Shown here: positions 35,401 to 48,325 of the stretch, in pieces
Numbering within the stretch: the first letter of the stretch is position 1
Layout of the letters: every line of letters begins with the position of its first letter
NCBI RefSeq assembly: GCF_018812025.1
Contig: NC_063050.1
Span: forward strand, 5,774,547 to 5,838,546
Length of the DNA: 64,000 nucleotides
Reading direction: 5' to 3'
From: Megalobrama amblycephala
Lineage: Eukaryota > Chordata > Actinopteri > Cypriniformes > Xenocyprididae
Position numbers and translations under genes: made by a program
The notes under the pieces: model-generated
Seen by the model: the letters and a program-made list of their open reading frames with translations, nothing else
Database searches by the model: none
Told to the model about the DNA's origin: nothing

Positions 35401-38400
35401 GTGTATTCCTTCGCCACGTTTTTGTTTGTTTCTTCTTTTACGTATGCAATCCAAAACTCCCTAAACTGCCACGCTCCATATCTCTCCATTCAAATCCTCC
35501 TTCCACCCACTCTCCCCTAAAGCTACTGGCATTTGCTTATGACAGTGTGAACGGTTCAAAAGTTCTGGTAACATGAATACAGCTTGGTTGGGTGTGTCTA
35601 ATCACATGGTCTGAAGCGCATGGTGAAGGTGCACTTAGGGCATGTCTGAATCCACTTTTGCTAGTTTAACGATCGATAAAATGGTCTGCGCACCAGGCGC
35701 ATGGTCCAAAAGGTTTGTACCTAGTCTCTTAATGAGTCATGAGTGTGTTTTCAGAGTCTCATTCTCATCTCCCATTCCCTTTAAAAGCCATTTGCACTTG
35801 CACCATGGCGGATTGTTATTTACATGGTGGAATATAGACACCCTCAACCTGACAAGTCAGTTTAAATGTGTACAATATTATACATTTTATTAAATGTGTA
35901 CATATTATTAAATGTGTACAGTATTACATGTGTACAATGTAATCTTTTTATTTTTAATATTTGGCATGTTTGTGTGCTGCTGCGCATCCCTGTGTGTGTA
36001 ACAAGCAGAGTGTACACAAGTTGTTCGCATGCCTTATTTCTAACATGCCCATTAAATAACAGAAAATAATTAAAATAAAATACTGTGGCATTAAATCAAT
36101 GGCGCAGTCATTTTCAGTTGCTTCAAAATAGCTACATGCCAACAATGCACCTGAACACACCTCGTTTTCAGGCCAGCACGCCCATTGACAAACATTGGGC
36201 GTGAGTGCATTTGCTATTAAAACAACATGGAGCTGTATGTGAAAATGATAACTGTGTAGGGCTGAAACTGGCAAAAATCCTTTGCATTGTGCCTGGCATT
36301 GCATTGCACCAAATGTATGATAGGGCCCGTGGAGTCACAGCGTGCAGTGCTCTGCAATGAAAAGGTCATAACTACTGTGACCAGGAGGGGACATGTTCAG
36401 TTCACTTAGTTTTGATGTAAGAGTGATATAAGAGTGATGTAAGAGTGGATATTGATTTCCAGGCCAAATATTACCCCCTAATGGAAAAGTACTTTTCTGT
36501 CAATGCTGTAAACTATATGCACAGAATATGAAGAAAATGAAAATCTTTGGGAGTCATCTGACCATTACAGGCCTAAACCACCCAAGTTGCCAGCACAAAA
36601 GCTGACTGTAAAATCTAACTTATATGTTTGTAAATACCTCAGTATCCGCAGCTGACAGTTTGAATTCTTCAGTCCATCCGAGAGCAGCTTCACTCCTGAA
36701 TCCTGCAGGTCATTGTTACTCAGATCCATCACTATCAGGGCACAGTTTGAGGATTGAAGAGCAGACGACAAACTCTCACAGCACTGATCAGTGAGATTGC
36801 AGCCAGCCAGACTGAAAGAGAGCAGAACAAATACATCAACAGTCAGATCATCTACAATCATTCATCAACATTATGACTGGCAGACTGCAAATAATCTGTC
36901 ATATGTTCTTAAATACCTCAGTATCTGCAGCTGACAGTTTGAATTCTTCAATCCATCAGAGAGCAGCTTCACTCCTGAATCCTGCAGGTCATTGTTACTC
37001 AGATCCAGCTCTCTCAGGACACAGTTTGATGATTGAAGAGCCAATGACAAACTCTTACAGCACTGATCAGTGAGATTATAGACAGACAATCTATAATAAC
37101 AAAATAAATTGATTACACACTGTTTAAACTGAGTACTGAGACATCTGTACTGATATTTAATTAACTGTCAGTTCCGCCTAAAATATTAAATTTCCCTCAC
37201 TGAGTACATTCACATGCAAGTACTTAAGCCAATTATGCTTAATAAGCCAACAACGGTGTAACCCGTTTTCTTTTAAATGGCTTAAGCATAAACCAGTCGA
37301 AACAGGTCGTTTTTTGGCTCTTACCCTGATTTCGCGTGGCATGTAAACGCATTAACCTGCTTTCTGTCGGCTTATTGAAGAGCATATGTGTGATATGTGA
37401 CAGAAACGCATCCTTAGTGCAGATTTAAATGCATCCAGACAGAGCGAGCATTTTGCAGGAAAGGAAGAAGGAAATATATTGCAAACACAGACTCTTTCAA
37501 GACAAATTGTAAAAATGTGTTCTCATCTCTCATGCAGCAAGTAGAAGTGGTTCAGTCAAAACACTGCATCTGCAACTGCATGAGAGAGTAATATATGCGC
37601 TGTGAGATGTGAGTCAGAGTCAGATGTGCAAATAATTATGTTTTGATGTCACTACAGGGAAATAACCCGATTTATTAATACAGTCATGTAAACTCAGTTT
37701 ATTTACGTTGTCAGTTTACTGGAAACTGGGAAAAATGGTTATGTCAATAAGCTGATATTTAATAGTTATCTGCTTACTGGTGTGCATGTAAACATGCTTA
37801 ATATTTTCTATTAAACTGTACAGTAAGCTTTGATGTCTTTGAAAATTTCAATTAAATGCAAAACACAAAATAGAAAATATAGCTGTTGTACATGTTGTAA
37901 ATGATCTACAAAGTTACAAAGCACAAAGTCCATGCCAAAGTGAAAACAATTGATGGAATTGTTAGTGGGCTAGTGCTGCCTCATCACAAAAGTTTATCAT
38001 TTACATATTTTAAGTCTTGCCAGTGTAAAATTTCAAGCAATTTTAAACCAGTCTAGTGCAGGAAGACACGAAAGAGAAGTCAACTCTATACTTGCAGACT
38101 GTTTTCCATGTGCTACAACATTAATTTGTGTATTTTACATATGCAGCAAGCAGCAGCATGTCTTACATGCTTACAGCAATGTCTGTGAATGTATTGGAAG
38201 GTAGCAAGTTTCGGTACTTGGTCTGCAGCAGCAGTGTAGCAGATCTACTCTGCCAAAACCAAATACATTAACATTGCCATATTCATTACCATGCCAACCT
38301 CTATTCTCATACCAATCTCCGAGAGTTGTCATGACAGAAATACTTTAATTATCTTTCCTATCTTTGTTTAATAAAGATTTTCTCATCCGCCTTAGACGCT

Positions 38401-41400
38401 TGCTTGTTGGTGCCAGATGCATTCTGGGATACTTGTTTGTCTCAAGTCTGCACAAGTCACATTTGGATGCATCCTTGATAAAAGGGGCAGAGCAAGAACA
38501 CATCCAGGGATTTGAACTGTACTTGGCTATATGTGTACTTTGAATTGGAGCAGTATTTGCACAGTGACTAATGACATTTCACAAGTCCACAAGAACACAA
38601 AGGGCACATATTGAGAAATGGCTTGTGAAATTTCACCTGCCGCTTAGCCTTTTATATTTGCCTCTGCTTAATTAAAATGTGATTGGTTCATGTGAGTGTT
38701 GAAATGAGAGACATATTTGAAAATCCAAGGAACTAATAATCAGCTGGTTCCAATCGGTGGCCAATAAATTGGAGTTTAAAAAATATATATAATATGCGCT
38801 GTTGCATTCTCAATATTTAGTGATTTAGCCTCAGATAAATCCTTAAATGTTAACCTAATTTACAAGCAGGTATTGTTCGTTACCTAAGCAAACTGCTTGT
38901 GAGTCCACGTTGAAAGCGCTTCTTTATTCACAAGAGACTGCAAGATCGCAAGGAAAGCTTGACAGGTAACTATAAATTATTACAGGCTATTTTCTATTCA
39001 TTTAGATATTGGTTTAGGAACTATTGTTGTCAAGTAAGCTTCATTCATAATGCTTCCCCTGGTGCCCTCTCTAAACTGTCTGGGTGCTGCAATGTTCTCG
39101 TAATTGACTGCCACCTTCATTCGGACAACACGTTATTAATAAACATTAAGAAAATTGATTTTTGAAATTTTAGAACAGATTTGAATCATCAGAATATAGA
39201 CTTGTGTTTCATATGCAAGCAGCTGGTATTTCTACGGTAGTATCAAGTCTGGGAGTCGCAGAGGTGGTCCCACTGACAACCGCACTCCCTGTTATGGCGA
39301 AGGCCCATACATCTGGTGTGTATGGGCCGTGCACTGCGCTTCAATTGAAGAGTCTGATCCAGAGCCTGATCCAGCCCATGAGTTCACCCCAGAGCCTGCC
39401 TTAACCCTTGAGTTCGCTTCAGAGTCCACCTTAGCTCATGTGTCCACTCCAGAGTTCGTTCCAGTCCCAGAATTCAGCCTAGCGACCCATGAACTCTCTG
39501 TCTGTCTTGATGCGACCACAGAAGTCGCCCCCGAGTTCCCTGTCTGCCCTGATACAATCACGGAGGTCCCTGAATTCCCTGTCTGCATTGATATGACCAT
39601 GGAGGTCACCCCTAAGTTCCCTGCAACCCCTTTTCCACCAAGGCACCAAGTTTGAGTGCTGGTTCAGAGCTAGAGCTGCATTAATGTGTTGGATGCTGAT
39701 GTAGGCTCGCATAGCCATGAGCATCAATAGTAATGTCCGCCATTGTTGACAGCTTGTTTGAGATGCATCGGAGCTGTGCAGACCGACCAGCGTGTGATAT
39801 CAGAGACAGAGTGCCGCGGGTCTGCGGGAGCATTTGTAGGGCATACGACTCCTTGTGCTTTTGGATCGCTCTTGCGGCGCTTTGATGTCATGTACCAATC
39901 GGTTTGCGAGAAGCCAATGCATCTCAAACAAGCTTAGTGGGTTTGTGTTAGTGAGTTTGTGTTTGGCCCTGCCGCACTAGTGTAGCTGTGAAAGATTAGA
40001 CATATACAGTGACGTATGACCTGGCACTGTGCTGGCTCTCTAGCCCGTGGAAAGGCAAACCAGTTCTTACAAGGCTCGTCAGTTGAACCAACTCCAAACT
40101 GGCAATAGCATTAGCTTTGAACTAGCACCTGGTTTGTGCTGGTGGAAAAGGGGTATGATCAGCCGTGGTGGTAGTCTGCTCTGCCGTGGGGGACTTCAAG
40201 CCTGTTTGCACTGCTGTGGTGGTCGTTCGCTCTGCTGTGGGGGGCTTTTTTTGCCCGGCCTGCACCACACTTGTCGCCTGCATCGCCCTGGCCACCTACC
40301 CAGCCTGTGCCACCTTGGTCACCTGCCCGGCCTGTGACACCCTGGCCGCCTGTTCTGTCTCAGTCTCCAGGTCATCTTCCATTCCATCAACCGGGCCCTC
40401 CATCCCACTCCCTGGTTCTGCCTCCGCTTCACCTCCCTCCTGGTTTTGGAGCATCTGGAAGCCTCTCTTTTGAGAGGCTACGTCACAGTCACCAGCTGAA
40501 GTGCCCTGGTTATCCACCAGTGGGCACTCATCACAGACTATTGTCTTTCCATTCAAGACTTCATTACATATAATCCTTTTCCTGGACTCATTATGGATTC
40601 ATTCAGTGCACTTGTGTTTTGCTACCTTGTTTTGTTTTTTTGTTTTTTTTTAAATGGTGTCTTTCTGTGCATTCTTTGTGTAGTCTTGCCAGTATGTTAC
40701 CTCTGTGTGTCTGAGCTCCTGGCTTCTTGCCCTGGTTCCTGTGTTTTTGTCTTCAACCTGGTTGTTTGTATTTTACCCTGTTTGGGTTATCTTGATATCA
40801 GTGTGTTTGGACATTTGCCTGCTTTTGACTACTCTTTGGATTTCCCTTAATTCAAGTACTGCATTTGGATCTTCAGCCAAGGACCAGAGCAGTGATTCAT
40901 AACAAACATAATGACAAACTATTATTTTATTTATTTACACATACACACACACCCTATATGACTAGCTCATAGTTAGCTTTTATGTGCATTCGGATAGGCT
41001 CATCTTGAATGTTTTTCTCTTCACTACTTAATAATCTACTTGATATTGCTTCATTTTTTCCTTTTATTTCAACAAAAATCAATTAAAGTGCTTGTAAAAA
41101 TCAAACCTTAGTATCTGCAGCTGAGAACTTGGACTCTTCAGTCCATCAGAGAGCAGCTTCACTCCTAAAACTTGCAGGCCATTGTTACTCAGGTCCAGCT
41201 CTCTCAGGACACAGTTTGAAGATTGAAGAGCTGATGACAAACTCTCACAACACTGGCCATTGAGATTACATGCAGAAAGACTGAAAGAGAGCAGAACACA
41301 CACATCAACAGTCAGATCATCTACAAACACACATCAACATTATGACAGATTGACTGTAAATTATCCCTTACACATTCTTACACACCATAGTATCTGCAGC

Positions 41401-44400
41401 TGACAGTTTTGACTCTTCAGTCCATCAGAGAGCATCTTCATTCCTGAATCCTGCAGGTCATTGTTACTCAGATCCAGCTCTCTCAGGACACAGTTTGAGG
41501 ATTGTAGAGCTGATGACACAATTTCACAATGATGACCAGTGAGGTTACAACCAGAAAGACTGAAAGAGAACAGAACACACACTCACACAGTCAGATCATC
41601 TACAAACACACATCAACATTATGACTGGCTGATTGTAAAATATCTTTTATAAATTTTTTAAATACCTCAGTATCTGCAGCTGACAGTTTGGACTCTTCAG
41701 TCCATCAGAGAGCAGCTTCACTCCTGAATCCTGTAGGTCATTGTTACTCAGATCCAGCTCTCTCGCTACACAGTTTGAGGATTGTAGAAGTGATGACACA
41801 ATTTCACAATTCTTAGCAGTGAGATTACAGCCAGAAAAACTAGAAGAGATGAAACAATAACATAAATTATTACAAATATAGCCTCAAGCAGCAATCATCA
41901 GGGTCCAAGCACCAATGGCCCATGTGGATGATTAGTGATCCAATTGAAATGTATCTTATGATGTGTTTTATGTAGTTTTATTGTTTATATATTATGCAGT
42001 AAATTCCATCTTGAACTTTCACTAAAGATAGAGTTTAGACATAATACAGTCAAACCAAAAATTATTCAGACATTTTTTATATTTTTTGTATATTTTTACT
42101 AGTGGGTGCAGGACACTATAGTTCATTTATGTATGTGAGGATAGCAAAATAAAGTAAACTGTGACATATTATACCCAAACATTCTTCGAACAGTGGACTA
42201 CCAGTAAAATTGATACAAATTTGGAACCAAAACGTATTCAGACACTTTGACTTAACCATGTTTTGCTTAAGTGTTATCAGACATGATTAAAATGTTTTTT
42301 TTTTAAACTTTGAGATCTTGTCATATTTTATTACCATTTTTTTTTAAACTAGAGTGAATGATCTGTATTAATGAATGAAATGTTCAAGGTGTCTGAATGG
42401 TGGAGGGTTTCAAAAGTACTCTGAATGTGCACTGCAAACCACTATAGTGAATGCTAAACAGCCATTTAAATGTTAAGTAGCAAAATCTTTGGCTGCAAAT
42501 GCAAAATGAACCAGCTTGTGCCATATAGTTAATGATGTGAATATTATCATGTTGTGTTAAGGACCCATCAGCAGAACTTCAATGTAAAATATTGCTGTAA
42601 AATTGGCGAATTTTGACAGTAACACTGTTTTCCTTTAAAACGGTAATATACTGTTGAAAACAATGCATTCTGAGTATTTATTTGCTGTAGTATATAATGT
42701 AATATACTGATAATCAGTATTACTCAATTATCACTTAATTAATCACTGAGCTGTCTTATTAATTTCAACTGTTTCAGTGTTCACACTCTGTAGTGTGCAC
42801 ACATATAAAAGTTCATTTAAAACCGAGGATTTTGCTGTGGGGTTAAAATGGTTAAAGTTGTAAGATGAGAAAAACATGATTTAACAGTAATAAACTGTAA
42901 AATCCATTATGGCAACAGACTTTTGAATAACAGCTCTTTACTGACAACCCTACTGCCAGTAAATTACTGAAAAATTCAAGGCATAAACAGTAATATATTG
43001 TAAAATGTAACAGTCAGATTTACTATACGGAACAAGTTCATTTGACTGAAATATTAGTGAAAGTTAAAACTGAACTGTTTTTATGCGTTTTTGCACAAGA
43101 TGATGTAGGATTGATCTGTTAGTTTAAATAATTAGTTTTGTGGGTCACCACTGTTGTTTTAAAAAGTGCTTTATAAATAAACTTTGACTTTGAATGTTCA
43201 CACATGTATCTGAAGTTCAGTCATGTTAAGTATCAGAATGTTTTTTGTTTTTGTTTTTTTAACAGTAACTAAAAACCTCTGATTCATCTGAGGACTTCCA
43301 TGGTTGTTTAATGCATTTAGTTAAGGGCTCATAACATGGGGAATCATGCTTTATTTGATATTATGATATATATGAGGTCACTTTACTATAACAATATTAA
43401 AACATTTTCGACCTCAAAAATTCCTCCTCATTGCAAAAAGAGCATGAATAAAACTAAGCTTAACAGCATATCAGTTTCGAATGATGTATAACACTTATCT
43501 GTATGACCAAAATCTACAAAGTATTTTGAGTCTCTTTCGCACTGAAAATAAAAAAAGCGAGGAGCAACCGCCAACCTCTGGGGGTTAACTGCTGTGAGGA
43601 CAAAGAAGAATTAATTAAATATCCCATATAGGGGCTTAAACTCAAGAAATTTTGTTGCATAATGCCATAGTGTTTTACATGCCCAAAACATCACAACAAG
43701 TCATTTGTCATTTCTACGACTTTCCAAAAGAGGGGAAAAATATTGAAAGATTGCTTGCATTGGTCAGAAGAGAGAAATTTGCCATCACTCCCTCAGCTGT
43801 TGTATTAGAAACACCCTCGCAGCATTAACATTCGCAACATGAGCCAGGAATAATTGTGCATCTCTTTAGTTTGAAACAGATTACATTGCAGGAGTATATT
43901 TGTTTTAAATGTGAATTGTTTTATTTAAAAGTAGTTTTCAAGCTTTCTTTAGACATATGTTTCATGTTTGTGTGATAATTATTCGCTGAATTTCAGTTTC
44001 AATTTCAGAATTTTTGAGATGTTTCATAAAGATTCTCACAGAGACAGCTGAAAGTACATTGTTTTTTATTTTACAAAAGCACAAGTTTTTGTTTTTATTA
44101 TGAGTGTACACAAATAAAAGTAGACCATTTGTAGTTTGTAATGATGTCTTGCACTAATCTGTATTGCCAAAAATGATGGAGTAGACCTATTTTAAGTTGT
44201 TTCAGCTGTCACGAGGATCCATCAGAATGCGCCAGCGCATTCGTCGGAAAGAGGATTAAAGAAAACTAAGCCTATTTAGTTTCATATTTATGTTTAAATA
44301 TTAGGCTATAGCCTAATATTAGTTTTTAAATTTCATTTATGTTGATTATTAAAAGTGAACAGCATGACTACGATAGGGTAATAACAGAAAACGTTGGTTG

Positions 44401-45029
44401 TAAACGGCATAATTAATTGATAATATATTGTTCTAACAATATATTTTAGTTAAATATTATCTGTACTGTACTATCATTACATCAAACTCCGAGACTCCAC
44501 CCTCAGGGCTTGGGAGAGGTTTTGTAGGAGTACCTTGGCCTTGGAATATGCCCTAGTGATACCTCCTGAACAGTGGACAGATTAATCTGTACAGCCTGAA
44601 CATCAAATAGCCTCATGTAAACCCCCATTGGGTTTATATCCCCCCTCCCTTCTTCCTCCCTTTTTTAAAAAAAAAAAAAATATTTATCTATCTATTTTTA
44701 TTTATTTATTTATTTTGTTTATTATTTATTTATTTAATTTAACTCATTCATTTTTTTATTTATTTGAAGTTTGTTTGTTTTTGTTTTTTGTGTTTTATTA
44801 TTATTATTATTATTATTAATAAAACAAATATTATTTTTTCTTTACTCCATATTTCCTATCTCTCAATAGAGAGGTATATTATACATACATATACATAACT
44901 CATGCACTTCATATAATTACATGTAAATGGTGTTTTTGTTGTGTACTTATGTTAATCTCCAATTTATTTGTACTGCACCGTTAATGTCTATATTTTCATT
45001 GTATGTCTCATTGTCTTGCTCTAATAAAA

Positions 45030-45064
<35 letters not shown>

Positions 45065-48000
45065 AAACATTATCTGTAGTAGGGGTGACCCTGAATAGTC
45101 GACAATTCTAAGCTTCGACAGGAGGAGCATCTTGGTGGCAGGAATTAAATCTTTAACAATGTCAGGGATAAGAAAATCTAAAGTGTAGATGATCCAAAAA
45201 ACGTAAGATGCAAGTTGTGCCAACAGCTCATGTCCTACTGCTCAACAACGACAAAAACTTCGGCACGCTTCAGCCGGCCAGCGTTAACGAGCTGACTATA
45301 GCGCGCTATTTGAAAAGACCCAAAGGGACACAGGAAGATAACGTGAAAGACTGGATTTTTCTCTTTCAATCAGGTAGGGTACAGCCAGTTCTAATTTGAT
45401 TTTTCGATGCTGTGAATGTATACCTAAAAAGACTGTTTAGCGTTTACTGTCTCTGCAGTTAAAAAGACAAAGTTGACAATTCTGGCTATACTTTCGTTAT
45501 TTTAATAATTTCTTTAACTTTAAATTTATTTATTGATCACTCTGGTTTATCCAATTTTACTATTTGTGGCTTAATGTGTTGAATATACGTTCCCCTGCAC
45601 TTCAGGCATTTTTCACTTGTGACTTGATTATGACTTTAATTTTTTAAATTATTTTTATTTATTAGAACAGTATATTCTGTTCTAATTCAATTCTGTAAAT
45701 TAATTTTTGATTGTTTTTCTATGCATCAATGTTGTGCTGTAGATTAGATGAAGCTTGCTCGCACAGGACATTTAGCCAATTTAATTTGATATGTCAACAT
45801 GTGAAATGCATATCTATCTGCAGTGTGGCCTTTCTGCAGTTATTTATATATATATATTTTAAAGTTTATTAATCCAAAATGTTTTTATTCATTTTCTTCT
45901 ATATCTTTGTGTGGAGTTCTGTACATTGTGGCTGTGAATGTTTATCCACATTGCCTTTCATTTCAGTTTAAAAAAAGATAAATATCATTGTCAGTTTCAT
46001 CTATCAAAGTTGTTTCTCTGTGTTGTGTGTGAGAGAAAATAAAAAGTTGTCTTAAGGCCCAGGTATAGGACTTACTTAATTTTCTGCATCCTGCTCCATC
46101 TTGTGCACAGCTGAGCATGCAAGCCTTTTAAAGTGACCATGGAAAGAGTTTGTGCGCGCTATCTAGTGGACAGCTATTTTTCAAGCACCCCCCAGCAGAC
46201 TTTAGCTATAAAAATGTTATAAGTAACAGAAATAAGCACAAATGTCAGGACATGACAAAACACCAGGGCCCAGAGGGTTAAGCTAGAAGGGTTGTGCTAG
46301 ATTCATTATTAAACACGACTCTTTGTTTGTTAATAATTAAATACTCACAGAACTTTTCTGCAGTTGATCACAGCTGGTATCAGTCTTCTTCTACCCTCAT
46401 CTGATGTGTTGTATTTCTTGAAGTTCAGCTCATCCATCACCTCATCTGACATCTGAATCATGTAGGCGATTGTTGAGCAGTGAGCAGGAGAGAGTTTCCT
46501 CTTTGAGTGTTTGTCTGATTTCACAAACTCCTGAATCTCTCTGGACATGGTCTGATCTTTCACTTCCAGCAGACAGAGAAACAGATTGATGGACTGACCA
46601 GATGAGAGATGATACAAATCTGTTGGATCTTTGATATTGTCTTTAATGTACTGTGTGGTTCTCCTGATGCTCTCTGAGCTGTTCTTTGTGTGTGTCAGTA
46701 GATCCTGTAAGAGTCTCTGATTGGACTCCAGTGAGACGCCCAGCAGGAACCGCAGAAACAGATCCAGGTGTCCATTCTCACTCTTGAGGGATTTATTTAC
46801 TGCTGATGTTAGTAGATCATACAGAGATACTTCATCATGAGACATGTGCTTATCATATCCATATTCACGGTCATATTTAGAGATATTTTCAGAGTCATGT
46901 TTATTTTTTGCATCCAAAAGCTGCAGTGGTTCTTTGTTCTTCGATAAATAGCAGTAAAACGCATAGAAAGCAGCAAGAAACTCCTGAATGCTCAGATGAA
47001 TGAAGCTGTAGACTTTCCTCTGATGAATCACAGATTCCTCCTTAAAGATCTCAGTGCAAATCCCAGAATACACTGAGGCGTCAGTGACGTCTATGCCGCT
47101 CTCTCTCAGGTCCTCCTCATAGAACATCACATTGCCCTTCATCAGCTGCTTGAAAGCCACTTCAGCAAGTTTCACAATCACTTCTCTGTTGGACTGCAGG
47201 AGTTTCTCTGGATCTCTCTCTTCATACTTCTGATTCCTCATGTTGATCTGAATCAGCAGGAAGTGGATGTACATTTCAGTCAGAGTTTGAGGGATTTCTA
47301 CACTCAGATCTTCTTTCAGGAGCTTTTGAAGCACAGTGGATGAGATCCAGCAGAAGACGGGTATGTGGCACATGATGTGGAGGCTTCTTGCTCTTCTGAT
47401 GTGAGAGATGATTCTGCTGGCTTGATGCTCGTCACTGATTCTCTTCCTGAAATATTCCTCCTTCTGAGGCTCATTGAATCCCTGAATCTCTGTCAGACGG
47501 TTGATGTATTTGGAGGGGATCTGATTGGCTGCTGCTGGTCTGGAGGTGATCCAGATGAGAGCAGAGGGAAGCAGTTCTCCTTTCATGAGGTTTGACATCA
47601 ACATACCCACTGATGAAATCTCTGTCACATCAGAAACTTTCTGAGCATCTGAAAACATCAGTGTGATTCTGCTTTCATCCAGACCATCAAAGATCAACAC
47701 AACTTTACACTCTTCATAAATCTTTGGGTCCAGATCTTGAAGTTCCGGATGAAAGTCCAGCAGAAGTCCGTGAAGACTGTACTGATGATCTCGGATCAAG
47801 TTCAGCTCTCGAAATGGAAGCACAAACATGAAATCTACATCCTGATTGGCTTTTCCCTCGGCCCAGTCCAGAATGAACTTCTGCACAGAGACGGTTTTTC
47901 CGATTCCAGCGATGCCTTTAGTAAGAACAGTCTTGATTTGGTCTTTCTCCTCACATCCTGGTTCAGGTGAGGCTTTAAAGATGTCACTGCAGTAGATTGG

Positions 48001-48292
48001 AGTTTCTTGTGAGTGTTGTGTTCTGGCTGTTTTCTCTATCTGTAAAACCTCATGTTCTTCACTCACTCCTTCACTCTCTTCATCTATGATGTAGAGCTGT
48101 GTGTAGATCCTGTTCAGGACGGTTTGATTCTCTTGGAGTTTGTTTCCCTCAAATAATCTTTCATTCTTGTATTTCATGCTGGTTTTGTGCTGGTCTTTGA
48201 CTCTCTGTAGTTCAACATTCATTGGTTGAAGAGAATCCTGGTCTCCAATCTGATCATCTCTGTTCACACTGCAGAAACACCACCACCATCAA

Positions 48293-48325
<33 letters not shown>

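Larger units (their letters stand above)
42431..46345. other. Large intron of locus C, repeat-rich
   Basis: A LINE-type tail lies at 43140-43195 (GTGCTTTATAAATAAACTTT). A possible LINE 3' end at 44460-45065 runs into an AAAT microsatellite. A ZBED-like remnant lies at 45160-45400. The remainder is AT-rich with no gene seen. Confidence 0.45.

Noticed and set aside
34943..35576. Overlapping 134- and 150-codon frames suggesting a repeated protein
   Set aside because: They only reflect the 278-bp DNA tandem duplication and its frame change between units; there is no domain or codon signal.
34082..45065. CRISPR-like or bacterial features among the tandem repeats
   Set aside because: The repeats are microsatellites, exon duplications and transposon ends in a eukaryotic gene; there is no repeat-spacer pattern.
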